In this document: in pieces, positions 26,802 through 39,700 of the stretch
Numbering within the stretch: position 1 is the stretch's first letter
How the letters are laid out: each line of letters opens with the position of its first letter
NCBI RefSeq assembly: GCF_012932915.1
Contig: NZ_VCQU01000001.1
Span: forward strand, 806,001 to 870,000
Direction of reading: 5' to 3'
DNA from: Antrihabitans stalactiti
GTDB lineage: Bacteria > Actinomycetota > Actinomycetes > Mycobacteriales > Mycobacteriaceae
Length of the DNA: 64,000 bases
Position numbers and translations under genes: made by a program
The notes under the pieces: model-generated
Databases searched by the model: none
Told to the model about the DNA's origin: nothing
Seen by the model: only the letters and a program-made list of their open reading frames with translations

Positions 26802-27791
26802 CTAAACGCCCAGCGACGCCGCGATGATCGGCCAGGAGCGATGGAGATCGTCCTGCCAGTAATCCCACGAGTGCGTTCCTGCAGGCCGGAAGTTGTAGGT
26901 CGCCGGGATGCCGAGCGAGTCGAGCTTGGCTTGCAACGCCCGGGTGCACGCGTTGACGATCGTCTCGATGCTGCCGCCGACGAGCATCTGGCTCAACAGC
27001 ATCCCTGGACTGCCCTCGACGTTGCGGCCACCGAGATTGTCGAACTGACCAGGCAACCCGTTGCCAGCCGAGATGTAGAGCGCCGTACCGCGCAACTTGT
27101 CGGCATTGAGCAGCGCGTCGTTCCGTAGCCATTCCGGACTTCCTTCGGGGCCCCACATGTTCATCGTGTTGCCACCGCCACGGACCTCGACGACAGCACG
27201 CACGAACGCGGAGCCGAGGGGATCGCTGGTGCCGGCGCACCCGCTGTACGCCGATGCGCTGCGATAGAGACCGGGCGCCTGCTCGGCGAGCGAGAGCAAC
27301 GCGCTGGCCGACATGGAGATGCCGGCGATCGCGTTGAGACCGTTCGTCCCGAGCATGGAATTGATGGCAGGCGGGAGTTCCTGCGTGAAGAAGGTCGTCC
27401 ACTTGTTCCGGCCGAGAACCGGGTCGTCGCGCAGCCAATCGGTGTAATAGCTCTGCTTGCCGCCGATCGGGATCACGACGTTGACCTTTTTGTCGGCAAC
27501 GAAGCTCGCGACGTCGGTATGCACCAACCAGTCCCACGGCGGTTCTTCGCCGCCTGCTGCACCGTTGAGCAGGTAGAGCGTCGGCCGCGGCACACTCGCA
27601 TCGTTCGGCCGAATGATGTTGAGACGGATATCTCTACCCATGGCGGGCGAATAGACCGACACGTCCATGACGTTGGGCGCCGGGTCGGCGGACGCACCAC
27701 CAGCGGCAGCGACCGGCGCCACGAGGGCAGCGACGAGCACTGCGGTCTGCGCGCCACGCTTCAGTGCGCGGGTGAAATCAGCGCGATGCAA
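26802..27791 (-). CDS. Secreted antigen-85/mycolyltransferase-like esterase
   Basis: A 329-residue exported protein. The N-terminus ALKRGAQTAVLVAALVAPVA with AAAGGASADPAPN is a Sec signal peptide, cleavage likely after ASA. The mature part shows the esterase D/antigen-85 fold: VYSPAMGRDIRLNIIRP, YLLNGAAGGEEPPWDWL, nucleophile AIAGISMSASALLSLA (G-x-S-x-S), and GTHSWDYWQDDL with the catalytic His, the hallmark of mycolyltransferases. It would transfer mycolates to trehalose or arabinogalactan in the cell envelope. The start used is TTG at 27791, which overlaps the end of NRPS1 by 14 bp; this makes cotranscription with NRPS1 likely. Whether it acts on the NRPS product is unknown. Confidence 0.85.
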   Translation of the reverse strand: MHRADFTRALKRGAQTAVLVAALVAPVAAAGGASADPAPNVMDVSVYSPAMGRDIRLNIIRPNDASVPRPTLYLLNGAAGGEEPPWDWLVHTDVASFVADKKVNVVIPIGGKQSYYTDWLRDDPVLGRNKWTTFFTQELPPAINSMLGTNGLNAIAGISMSASALLSLAEQAPGLYRSASAYSGCAGTSDPLGSAFVRAVVEVRGGGNTMNMWGPEGSPEWLRNDALLNADKLRGTALYISAGNGLPGQFDNLGGRNVEGSPGMLLSQMLVGGSIETIVNACTRALQAKLDSLGIPATYNFRPAGTHSWDYWQDDLHRSWPIIAASLGV

Positions 27792-30700
27792 GGTTGGTAC
27801 CCACCTTCGATCCGATGTTGCCAGGACTGCTTGTACTGCTGAGTTCGAGCGAAGCGTCGACGATCGGACCGATCGTTGCCAACGCCGCCACCGTCGTCAT
27901 CCGCCAGTGTGTCGCCTCGACCGCGTGGTTGCGAACGTCGCCGCTGACGAACGGACGCCAAAGATCTGCCAATCTTGTTCCCGTCGGATCGTCCTCGACC
28001 GCCGTGAAGAACACAAGGTCTCCTTCGAAGACGGTCGGCTGATGCCGCCGAAGTACGTCCGATGTGCCGATCGCGGTGCGCAACATCCGCTCGATTCGTC
28101 CCGCGGTCAGTGCTGCGAACGGACCGGGCAACTGGGCGAGGAACGCGGCAGCCGTTTCCGGTTGCAGCTCGGCCGTGTCGATCTCCAGACCGTCCAGCTC
28201 GATGCCGAGACCGCCGAGCAGGTCGGTCGGCGCGGGTGCTGCCGCGGACATGTCGTCGAGCTCCACGCCGAACCCGCTGTCGAGCAACCCGAGGAACGCC
28301 ACCTGGTGCCCCAGCACCTGCAACCGGACCGCGATCGCATGAGCGATCACGCCACCGAGCGACCAACCCAGCAAGCGATAGGGTCCGGCGGGTTGGATCG
28401 AGAGGATTTCGCGGACATAGCGATCGGCCGACTCATCGATCGTCGGCGCGCTCACGACGTCCTCGGTCACCGACGGCGACTGCAGCCCGTAGATCGGCCG
28501 GTCGTGGTTCAGATGCGGAATGAGACCCGTGTAGCACCACGACAGTCCGACGACCGGATGGATACAGAACAAGGGACCCGCAGCCGACGCACCGACGCGC
28601 ATCGGCAGCACCACATCCAGGGACGAGTCGCGACCGGTCTGGTCGGCCTCGCTGATGCGGCGCGCGATCGAGGCCGGCGTCGGGTCGGTGAACAGCCACA
28701 GCAGCGGCACATCGATCCCAGCGTCGTCGCGAAGCTGCGCGACGAGGCGCGTTGCAAGCAAGGAATTCCCGCCTAGGGCGAAGAAGTTGTCGTCGAGGCC
28801 GACGGATTCGACGCCGAGCAGCACACCGAACGCCGAGGCGACGGAATGTTCGAGCGGGGTGCGCGCACCCCGATGGATCGCAACGGCGAAATACGGCTCC
28901 GGCAGGGCTTTTCGGTCCAGCTTGCCGGTCGACGACACCGGCAGCTCGTCCAGCACGACGACCGTCGACGGCACCATGTAACTCGGCAACACCGATCGCA
29001 GCCAGACTGTCACAGCGTCCTTGTCGATGTCGGTCCCCCCGACGTACCCGACCAGTTGCTGACCGAGTCTCGGATCGTCGCGCACCACAGCGACGGCGCG
29101 GACCACTCCTGCGAATCGACTCATTGCCGATTCGACCTCACCCAATTCGACTCGCTGCCCTCGCAGCTTCACCTGGAAGTCGGTGCGTCCCACGTACTCG
29201 AGCACACCGTTCGCCGTCCAGAAGGCCAGATCGCCTGTGCGATACATGCGTTCACCGACGTGGAACGGGCTTGCGACGAACCGATCAGCCGTCAGATCAG
29301 GACGGCCCACGTACCCCTGCGCCAGTTGCGCACCGGCGAGATACAACTCTCCTGGCACGCCGATCGGGACTGGGCGCAATCGCTGGTCCAGCACGAAAAC
29401 CTGTGTGTTCCAGACGGGTACACCGATCGGCACCGACGATCTGCCTGTGCCGTTCGGCTCGAAATAGGTGACGTCGATTGCCGCCTCGGTCGGTCCGTAG
29501 AGGTTGTGCAGAGCCGCATTCGGCAGCACCGCGCCGAACACGTCGGCCGTGTGCGTCGGCAATGCCTCCCCGGACGCGACGACGTGCCGCAACGACACGC
29601 AGTCCAGCACGGCCGGTTCCGCCAGGAATGCACCCAACATCGACGGCACGAAATGCGCGACACTGACGCGCTCGTCGACGATCAAACGAACCAGATACGC
29701 GGGATCGCGATGCCCGTCGGGGGCAGCGATCACCAGGCGCGCGCCAGTGTGCAACGGCCAGAACAACTCCCACACCGATACGTCGAACGTCGCGGGCGTC
29801 TTGAAGAGCACCGCATCGTCGCGATCGATCGGGTACTCGTGCTGCATCCACGCGAGCCGGTTCACGACAGCGCTATGGCTGACGGTGACGCCCTTCGGCC
29901 GACCCGTCGACCCTGACGTGAACAGCACGTACGCCGCATTGCCCGGCCGCAGTGGACTGCGTCGGTCTGCGTCGGTGATCGGCGAGCCGGCGTAGGAATC
30001 GAGACCAACGACGTCCGAGGCATGAAGCACGACAATCGGTTCCGCGGATTCGAGCAGCAACGCTGTTCGCTCGTGCGGCTGATCCTCGTCGATCGGCACG
30101 TAGGCGGCACCCGTCTTGATCACCGCATAGACGGCCACCAGCAACTCCACGGACCGACCGATCGCGATGCCGACCAACTCTCCAGGGCCTGCCCCTGACC
30201 CGATCAGCTGCCGCGCCAAGCGATTCACACGCGCGTCGAACTCGCCGTAGGTCAACGACGTGCTACCACACACCAATGCCACGGAATCCGGTGCAGCGCT
30301 GACCTGTTCGTCGAACAGATCCACCAGCGTCGCCACCGGCACGGCGTGGTCGGTCGCATTGCGGTCCAACAGAATGTGCGAGCGCTCATCGTCGGATGTG
30401 AGTTCGAGGTCACCGATCGGAGTTGCCGCATCGGTGCCGACCTGGTCGAGAATTCGCGCGTACATGTCGGCGAATCTGCGCACCGTGGACTCGTCGAACA
30501 GGTCGGTGGCGTAGGTGAACGAAGCATCGAGCAGGCCCGGGTTGCCGTCCTCGTCGAATCGGCTGCTCACGGTGAGGTGCAGATCGAATTTGGCTACGGG
30601 AAGCTCGAATTCGATGGGAGCGACGGCAAGACCGTGTAGTTCGCCAGCGACCACGGGAAGGTTCTGCAGGGTCAACGCCACCTGGAACAACGGGTGTCGC

Positions 30701-33700
30701 GCCGTCGACCTGGTCGGGTTGAGGACTTCGACCAGCCGCTCGAACGGAATATCGCTGTGCCCGAACGCTGCGAGGTCGACATCGCGGGCGTGATCGAGCG
30801 TTGCCGCGAACCCCGCGGCGGGATCCAGCGTGGTCCGCAACACGAGCGTGTTGACGAACATGCCGATGAGCTGGTCGAGTTCGGGCTCGCCGCGCCCTGC
30901 GACCGGTGCACCGATCGCCACATCCGTGCTGGCCGTCAGCCGCGAGAGCAACACCGCGAGAGCCGAATGCAGAACCATGAACAACGAAGAGTTGTGCTGC
31001 GACGCCAGCGCGAGGAGTGAGTTGTGCCGGTCGGCGTCGATGGCGAAGTTCACCGTAGCGCCGGCATAGCTCTGCAACGCCGGTCGCGAGCGGTCCGTCG
31101 GCAGGTCGAGCTGGTCGGGAAGGTCGGCGAGTTGCTTTGTCCAGTAGGCGATCTGCTCGGCTGCGAGCGACTCCGGGTCGTCTTCGCGGCCCAGAATGCG
31201 TCGCTGCCACAAGCTGTAGTCGGCGTATTGGACGGGTAGCGGTTGCCAGGTCGGCGCGGTGCCTGCCGACCGCGCAAAGTACGACGCCATGACGTCGGTC
31301 GCGAGGGGCGCGAGCGACCAGCCGTCCGCACAGATGTGATGGACGACGATCACCAGGACGTGCTCGTCCGGTGAACCGGCAACCTGGAACAGCGCCGCAC
31401 GCAGCGGCACTTGCTCGGTGAGGTCGAACCCGGCCATCGCGAGTTCGGCTGTGGCACGGCGAATCCGGGACTCGTCGGCCGTGATCGGCGTCAGGGTCGG
31501 GACCACGTCCGCTGCGGGCCTGATCACCTGATGCGGTCCGTGCCCGGACTCGGGATAGACGGTCCGCAGCGATTCGTGCCGGTCGACCACATCGGCGAAC
31601 GCCGCCTGCAGTGCGGCCACATCAAGTGCGCCGGTCAGGCGAAGCGCGAGCGGGAGGTTGTTGGCCCCCGACGTCGGGTCGAGCCGGCCCAGGAACCAGA
31701 TCCGTTGCTGTGCAGGCGATAACGGAATTTCAGCAGGCCGCTCCCCTGCGACGAGTCGTGGTCGATCGGTGCGCGCGACCTCGTGCACGGCGACGGCGAA
31801 CGCCTGCACGGTCGGTGCGTCGAACAACACCCGCACCGAAACATGGCGGCCCAGTTCGGCTCCGACGCGCGCAACGACCTGGGTCGCCGAAAGCGAGTTA
31901 CCGCCGAGGGCGAAGAAGCTGTCGTCCAAGCCGACCCGCTCGGCTCCCGTGACATCGCCGAACACGCCGGCAACGACAATTTCGGTGTCGGTGGTCGGCA
32001 GCCGGAAACTGTGGGTCGCCGAACCGAAGACGGGTTCGGGCAGCGCCTTTCGGTCTAGCTTGCCGGTCGCGGTCAGCGGGACATCGGCAATAGGAATGAT
32101 TTGCACCGGCACCATGTACGCGGGCAACACCCGGCGAAGCTCCTCGAGTGCGGCACCAGGGTCGACCGTCGCACCTGGGAACGGGCGAATGTAGGACACC
32201 AGCACAGTCTGTCCCGCAACCTCGTGCCCGACCGTGACCGCGAATTCCACGCCCGGATGCGCGCAGAGCGCGGCATCGATCTCGCCGAGCTCGATGCGCA
32301 GGCCACGGACCTTCACCTGGAAATCGCGGCGTCCGACGAACTGCAGCTCGCCGCTCGCCGACCAGCGCACCATGTCGCCCGTTCGGTACATGCGGTCGCC
32401 CGGGTCGCCGAGGCCGCTGGCGACGAATCGTTCCGCGGACAGCGCCGCTCGCGACAAATAGCCTCGCGCCAACGCCGGACCGGCCAGGTACAGCTCGCCG
32501 ACGACGCCCACCGGTACCGGGTGCAGCCGCGAATCCAGTACTGCAACACCGAATCCGCGGACCGGACGACCGATCGACACGGGCGCGCCAGCGACCAACG
32601 GGTCTGTGCAGGTCGCCCACACCGTCGTCTCGGTCGGACCGTACCCGTTGAACATGTGCCTGCCGGGCGCCCAGCGGGCGACCAGTTCGGGCGGGCAGAC
32701 ATCCCCGGCGACGATGACTGTCGTCACCGTGTCGATGCCCCGATGGTCGACCGACCCCAGTACGGCGGGCGTGACGACAACATGCGTCACCGCGGCGTCG
32801 ACGAGTAACGAGCCGAGTTGCGCCCCACCGATCACGTCCTGCGGAGCGAAGACGACCGTCGCTCCCACACCGAACGCCATCAGATTCTCGAAAACCGTCG
32901 CATCGAAACTGGGCGATGCCGCGTGCAGGACACGGGAATCGGACGTGACCGCGAACCGGGTGCGTTGCTCGTCGACGAGGTTCGCCAGTCCGCGTTGGGT
33001 GACGCCGACGCCTTTGGGGAGCCCCGTCGATCCCGACGTGAAGATCACGTACGCCAGGTTGCCGGGCAGCACGGGCGCGCGGCGCTCGCTGTCGGTGAGC
33101 GGTGCGGCCGACTCGCTCGACGAAGCATTGTCGGCCTCGTCGAAAGTCGACCAGTGCACGGCGCTCGGCAGGTCTACGCCCGCCTCCGTGAGTCCGAATG
33201 CCGCGGCGGAATCGGCGAGAATCCGAACGATCCGCTCCTGTGGCAACCTCGCGTCGACCGGCAGGAACGCCGCGCCCGTCTTGGTAACGGCCCACATCGC
33301 GACGACGAATTCGACCGAGCGTCCAAGTCCGAGGGCCACACACATGTCGGAGCCGACGCCCAACCCGATCAGCCAGCGAGCGAGCCTGTTCGAGCGCTCG
33401 TCCAGTTCACGGTAGGTCGTCTCCACACCGTCGGCCCACAATGCGATCGCGTCGGGATCGCGGTTCGCGGCAGCCGCAAACACCTCAGGCAACGTTCGCT
33501 CGTCCAGACACGGCGCCCCGCGCACCGGCGCGAGGGCCATGCGGTCAGCAGTTTCGAGGATGTCGATGTCACCCACCGGCACTGTGGGCTCGGCGACGAC
33601 CGCAGCAAGAATCCGGACGAACATCGCGGCAAAGGACTGGACCGTCGAGTCGTCGAAAAGGTCTGTTGCGTAGGTGAAGACGCCGCGATAGCCGTCACCG

Positions 33701-36700
33701 GTTCGGTGCGGAACCAGCGTGAGTTGCAGATCGAACTTTGCGACGTGCGGATCGATCAGCTCGATCTGTGTACGCAGCCCAGGTAGATCGAACTCTGTGA
33801 GCGCCGCCTCGTCCAGCAGGAGTGCGACCTGGAACAGCGCGTGCCGACCACGGTCACGTGGCATTCCGAGGACGTCGACCAACTTCTCGAATGGCACGGC
33901 GCTGTTGCCCAACGCAGCGAGATCGACGTCCCGCGTTCGTGCCACTATCTCGGAAAATCCTGCTGCCAAACCGATTTCGGTCCGCAGGACGAGAGTATTG
34001 ACGAACATGCCGATGAGTTGATCGAGTGCGGGATCGCCACGACCGTCGACTGCCGTCCCGATGACGATGTCGTCACTGTCGGAGAAGCGGCGCAGCAACA
34101 CCGCGAGCAGTGCATGCGCGACCATGAAGACGCTGGCGTTGTTGTCGCGCGCGAGATCGCGCATGCCGCGATGGAGTTCTGCCGAGATCGCGAAATCGAC
34201 TGTGCCACCGCGGTGCGACGGCTCGGCGGGACGTGGCCGGTCCGTCGGGAGGGCTGTCCGGTCCGGCAGTCCGGCCAGGGTCCGACGCCAGTACGCCAAC
34301 TGCTCGGCCATCGCCGATCCGGCTTCGCCTTCACTGCCGAGTAGCTCCAACTGCCACAACGTGTAGTCGGCATACTGCAACGGGATCGGGTCCCATTGCG
34401 GCGCTTCATGGCTCGCGCGTGCGCTGAACGCCCGCATGACGTCGATGGCCATGGGCGGTATCGAACCGCCGTCCGATGCGATGTGATGCAACACGACAGC
34501 GAGGACGTGCTCGTTCGAGTCGAGGCGGAACAGCGCCAGCCGCAACGGCATGTCGGTGGTGATGTCGAACCCACGCATTGCGAATTCAGTTAGCCGGCTC
34601 GGCAATTCGCCGGCAGTGACCGGCCGGACGGCCAGGTCGGCGACAGTGCCGTCGGCAGCATGAATTAGCTGGTACGGACCCTGCGCCGTCTCAGGATAGG
34701 TCGTCCGCAGCGATTCGTGCCTGGCGACGACGTCGGCCAATCCCGCTCGCAGGGCAGCCACATCCAGTTCGCCGACGAACCGGACGGCGAACGGCAAGTT
34801 GTACGCAGGAGATTCCGGGTCGTATCGGTTGAGGAACCAGATCCGCTGCTGCGCAGGCGAAAGCGGCACGCGATCCGGCCGTACGCGCGGACCGAGCACC
34901 GGCCGCTTTCGGCCCGACTTGGCAACGTCGGCAAGCCGAAGGGCGAGTTCGCCTGGGGTCGGCGATTCGAACAACAGCCGCAATGGCACATCTATGTCGA
35001 GTGCCGCCCCGATCCGCGAGGCGACTCTCGTTGCGATCAGCGAATTTCCACCGATTGCGAAGAAGTTGTCGTCGAGACCCACGCGGTCGCGACCGAGCAC
35101 CTCGGCCAGTGTCGCGACGACGGCCTCCTCGACCGCGTTGGTTGGCGCACGGTATTCCGGCGCCGAGTAGTGCGGAACCGGCAGTGCCTTGCGGTCGAGT
35201 TTGCCGGTCGCTCCGAGCGGAAACTGCTCCAAGACAACGATGTCCGGCGGCACCATGTAGCTGGGCAAGCGCGCAGTGAGGCGCTGGCGGAGCACACCGA
35301 CATCCACGACGATGTCGTCGCCCGCTCTCGTGACGTACGCGACCAACCTGGCCTGGCCCGGCGCGTCCTCTCGAACAAGCGCGACGGCCTGACCGATCTC
35401 GTACTGATCGAGCAATGCCGCTTCGATCTCACCGAGTTCGATCCGGAGACCGCGAAGCTTGACCTGAAAGTCCGTGCGGCCCAGGTATTCCAGGGCGCCA
35501 TCGCGGTTACGCCGAACTAGGTCACCGGTCCGGTACATGCGCTCACCCGCAGGTCCGGCTGGGTCGGCGACGAAACGGTCGGCGGTGATGCCCGGTCGGC
35601 CCTTGTAGCCGCGCGCCAGTTGCTCACCTGCCAAATACAGTTCACCGGCAACGCCGACCGGCACGGGGTGCAGCCGCTCGTCGAGGACGTACGCGTCGGT
35701 GTTCCAGACCGGCCCGCCGATCGGAATCGTGGCATAGGTTGTGTCAGCGGCTATTTCGAAGTAAGTCGCGGTGACGGTGACCTCGGTCGGACCGTAGAAG
35801 TTGCCGAGCCGAAGGCCCCGTTCGGTCGCGCTGCGGGCAGTGGTGGGCGAAATCGCCTCACCACCGACGTAGATCATGCTCAGGCTGTCGGGCAGCGTGA
35901 GTTCCGGCGTCGTCAGCACGATGTCCAACATCGACGGGACGAACTCGGCGATCGTGACGCGCTCGCGGTCGATCACGTCGATCACGTGGGCGGCATCGAG
36001 GTGACCGTCGGGGCGCAGGACAACCAGCCGACCGCCGACCCCGAGCACGGCGAATACTTCCCACACCGACACGTCGAACGTCACCGGCGCTTTGAGCAGC
36101 ACGCGATCGGCTGCGGTGATCGGCAGGTCGGTCTGCATCCAGCCCAGCAAGTTGACGGCCGCGCGATGGGAGACTTCGACACCCTTCGGCCGACCGGTCG
36201 ATCCCGACGTGAAGATCACGTACGCCGCGTTAGACGCGTGCAGTCGCGCGACTCTGTCGACATCGCGGACCGGCGTCGAGTCGACCTGCGATAGGTCAAG
36301 AGTGTCGACCTCGAGCGAGACGTAACCGTCGACCGCGAACCGGCCCGCCGTCGTCAATACACAAGCGCATGTGGCCGATTCGAGAACGTAACGCGTCCGC
36401 TCGACCGGCTGGTCGGGGTCGATCGGAACGTACGCCGCGCCCGCCTTGACGACGGCGTAGATTGCCACGAGGAGTTCGACGGAACGGTCCATGGCAACCG
36501 CGACCGTCGACTCCGGACCGATGCTGTTCGCAATCAACAGCCGTGCCAGCTGGTTTGCCCGGCTGTCGAATTCGGCATAGGTAAGGGTCGCGTCCTCGGC
36601 AACGATGGCGACGGCATCCGGACTGCGCAGCACCTGCTCGTCGAACAGGTCCAGGATTGTCAGGCCCGGCACCTCGACTGCAGCGCCGACGAGCGCCGAG

Positions 36701-39700
36701 GGCTCCTCACTTCCGAGGACAGCGATGTCACCGATCGGGGTAAGTGGCTGTTGGACAACCGAATCGAGGATCAGGCCGAACCGCCGCACGAACCCACGCA
36801 CGGTCTGCTCATCGAAAAGATCGGTGGCGTAGTTGAACACGACACCGATTCCGCCGACCTCGGGCCGTTCGGTCACTGTGACGCGCAGGTCGAACAGCGC
36901 GAGTCCGGTGTCGATCTCCTCGGTCTGGGCACTCAATCCAGGCAATTCGACCGCCGTCGTATCGACGTTCGCGGCAGCGAGCATCACTTGAAACAGCGGG
37001 TGATGCGCAGTCGAGCGAGCCGGATTCAACACCTCGACCAGTCGCTCGAACGGGATATCGTTGTGCCCGAAAGCACCGAGCGCGACCTCGCGGCACGTAG
37101 ACAGCAGAGTGGCAAACGACTCGCCGGGATCGACCTGCGTGCGCAGCACCAGGGTGTTGACGAACATGCCGACGAGATCGTCCAATTCGCGTTGGCCGCG
37201 GCCGGCGACAGGCGTGCCGACTGCGATGTCGCGACCTGCGCCGAGCCTGTTCAACAGCACCGTCAACGCAGCGTGCATGACCATGAATACGGTCGACTCA
37301 TGCTGTTGTGCAAGCACTTTGATGAGCTGGTGGGCATGCGGATCGATGTCGAATTCGATGCTCGCGCCACGGTACGACGCGACCGGTGGCCGAGGCCGGT
37401 CCGTCGGCAATTCGATGCTGTCGGGCAGCCCGGCCAAGGTTGCCTTCCAATACTCGAGCTGACTACCCGCGAGCGAGTCGACATCCTCGTCGCTGCCGAG
37501 CAGGTCATGGTGCCACAGTGAGTAATCCGCGTACTGCACAGGAAGTGGAGCCCACACCGGTTCGACACCAGCACATCTCGCGACATACGCAGCCACGACA
37601 TCTTTGGCCAGCGGACCCATCGACCAGCCGTCGGCACTGACGTGGTGGACCACGATCGCAAGGACATTTTCGTCGGGGCCTGACGCGACGAGCAGCGCTC
37701 GGACCGGTACCTCGTGCACGAGATCGAAGCCGCGAGAAGCGAATTCACGGAGGATTTCGGATAGTTCCGCGGGGCCGCTTGCCGTGACGACTGGCAGCGC
37801 GAGGTCGATGTCGTCGACGACGACCTGGTGCGGTCCAGCATCGGAATCCGGATACAGCGTCCGCAGCGATTCGTGCCGAGCGACGACATCACGCATCGCA
37901 GTGGCGAGCGCCGATACGTCGAGCGCTCCGGTCAGCCGCACGGCGAAAGGAATATTGGCTGCGGCGGACGACGGATCGAGCCTGTTCAGGAACCACAGCC
38001 GACGCTGGGCAGGTGAGAGCGGAACGATGCTCGGGCGCGGACCGACCGCCAACCGGCGTGCGGAGCTGCCGCCCAATGCGAGTTGCGCGTCCACGCGCGA
38101 CGCCAGACCGGCAACCGTCGGCGCCTCGAACACGTCACGGACGACCACGTCGGCCGACAGTGCCGCGCTTGCGCGAGCAGCCAACTGCGTTGCGGTCAAA
38201 GAGTTTCCGCCGAGCTCGAAGAAGTCGTCGTCGATACCGACGGCGCTCGCACCCACGATGTCGGCCATCGTGTCTGCGATCAGTCGCTCGGTGACGGTGC
38301 GCGGCGCGCGATACGGTGCGTCGGTGGTGAAGACCGGCTCGGGCAACGCTTTTCGGTCGAGCTTGCCGACCGGCGTGAGTGGAATTCGGTCGATCTCGAT
38401 GATGTGCGCAGGAACCATATGCGGCGCAAGTGAACCGGCGATATGGGCGCCCAATTCACCGACGTCGACCGTGCACCCGTCGGCAGCGACGACGTAGGAC
38501 ACCAGACCGGCGGCCCCACGCGTCGGCGTGTGCAGCACCGTCGCCGCGAATCCGATCGTGGGATGTGTTACGAGCGCTGCGTCGATCTCACCGAGTTCGA
38601 TGCGGAAACCACGCACCTTGACCTGCGAGTCTGTGCGACCGATGAATTCGAACGATTCGGCGCCACGGGTCCAGCTGACCGCGTCACCCGTTCGGTACAT
38701 CCGCTCCCCCGGTGCACCCCACGGGTTTGCCACGAATCGCGCAGCAGTCAATCCAGCACGGCGGTGGTAGCCGCGTGCCAGTCCGGCGCCGGAAATGAAA
38801 ACTTCACCGACCGCACCGACCGGCACGGGCCGCAAGCGCGAGTCGAGCACGACCATGCCCGTTCCGCCGATCGGTCCGCCGATCGCGGCGCCATCACCCG
38901 GAGCGACGGCATCGCTGATCGCCGACATGATCGTCGTCTCCGTCGGCCCATAGGCGTTGAAGAATCGTCTCGCGCCCGCCCACCGATCGATGAGGTGCGT
39001 CGGCACCGTTTCGCCACCGACCAGGAGATGAGTCAGGCAGTCGAGCCCCGTCGGATCGACAGACGCGAGCGCGGACGGCGTCATGAACGAATGGGTCACC
39101 TGGTGCTCGGTGATGACAGCGTGCAATTCGTGGCCGCCGAACACACCGGGCGGCGCGATCACCAGCGTCGCGCCTGCTCCGAAAGCCAGGAGGTATTCGA
39201 AGACGGACGCGTCGAAGCTGGGCGAGGACACATGCAGGACGCGCGATTCGCTGCTCGTCGCGTACCGCTCGCGTTGCTCGATCGCGAAATTGTGCAGTCC
39301 CGAATGCGTGACCGCTACACCTTTCGGGCGACCCGTCGATCCCGAGGTGAAGATGAGGTAGGCGACGGCGTCCATGTGTACATCGACGGAGACTGCGCTG
39401 GGCTCCCCTGAGCCTTCGCCGTCATCGATGACCAACCAGTCGAGGGTCGCAGGCAGGAGGTCATGGTCGGCCGCGGTCGTGATGCCGATGATCGCCCCGG
39501 AGTCGTCGAGCATGTGCGCGACGCGCTGCGAGGGATAGTCGGGATCGACCGGAACGAATGCGCCGCCGGATTTCGCGACGGCCCAGATTGCCACAATCGA
39601 TTCGATGGAACGTCGAAGTGCTACCGCGACATAGGTTTCCGGTCGCACACCGCGCTCGACCAAGAGCGCGGCCAGTCGATTCGACCGGTCGTCGAGCTCG

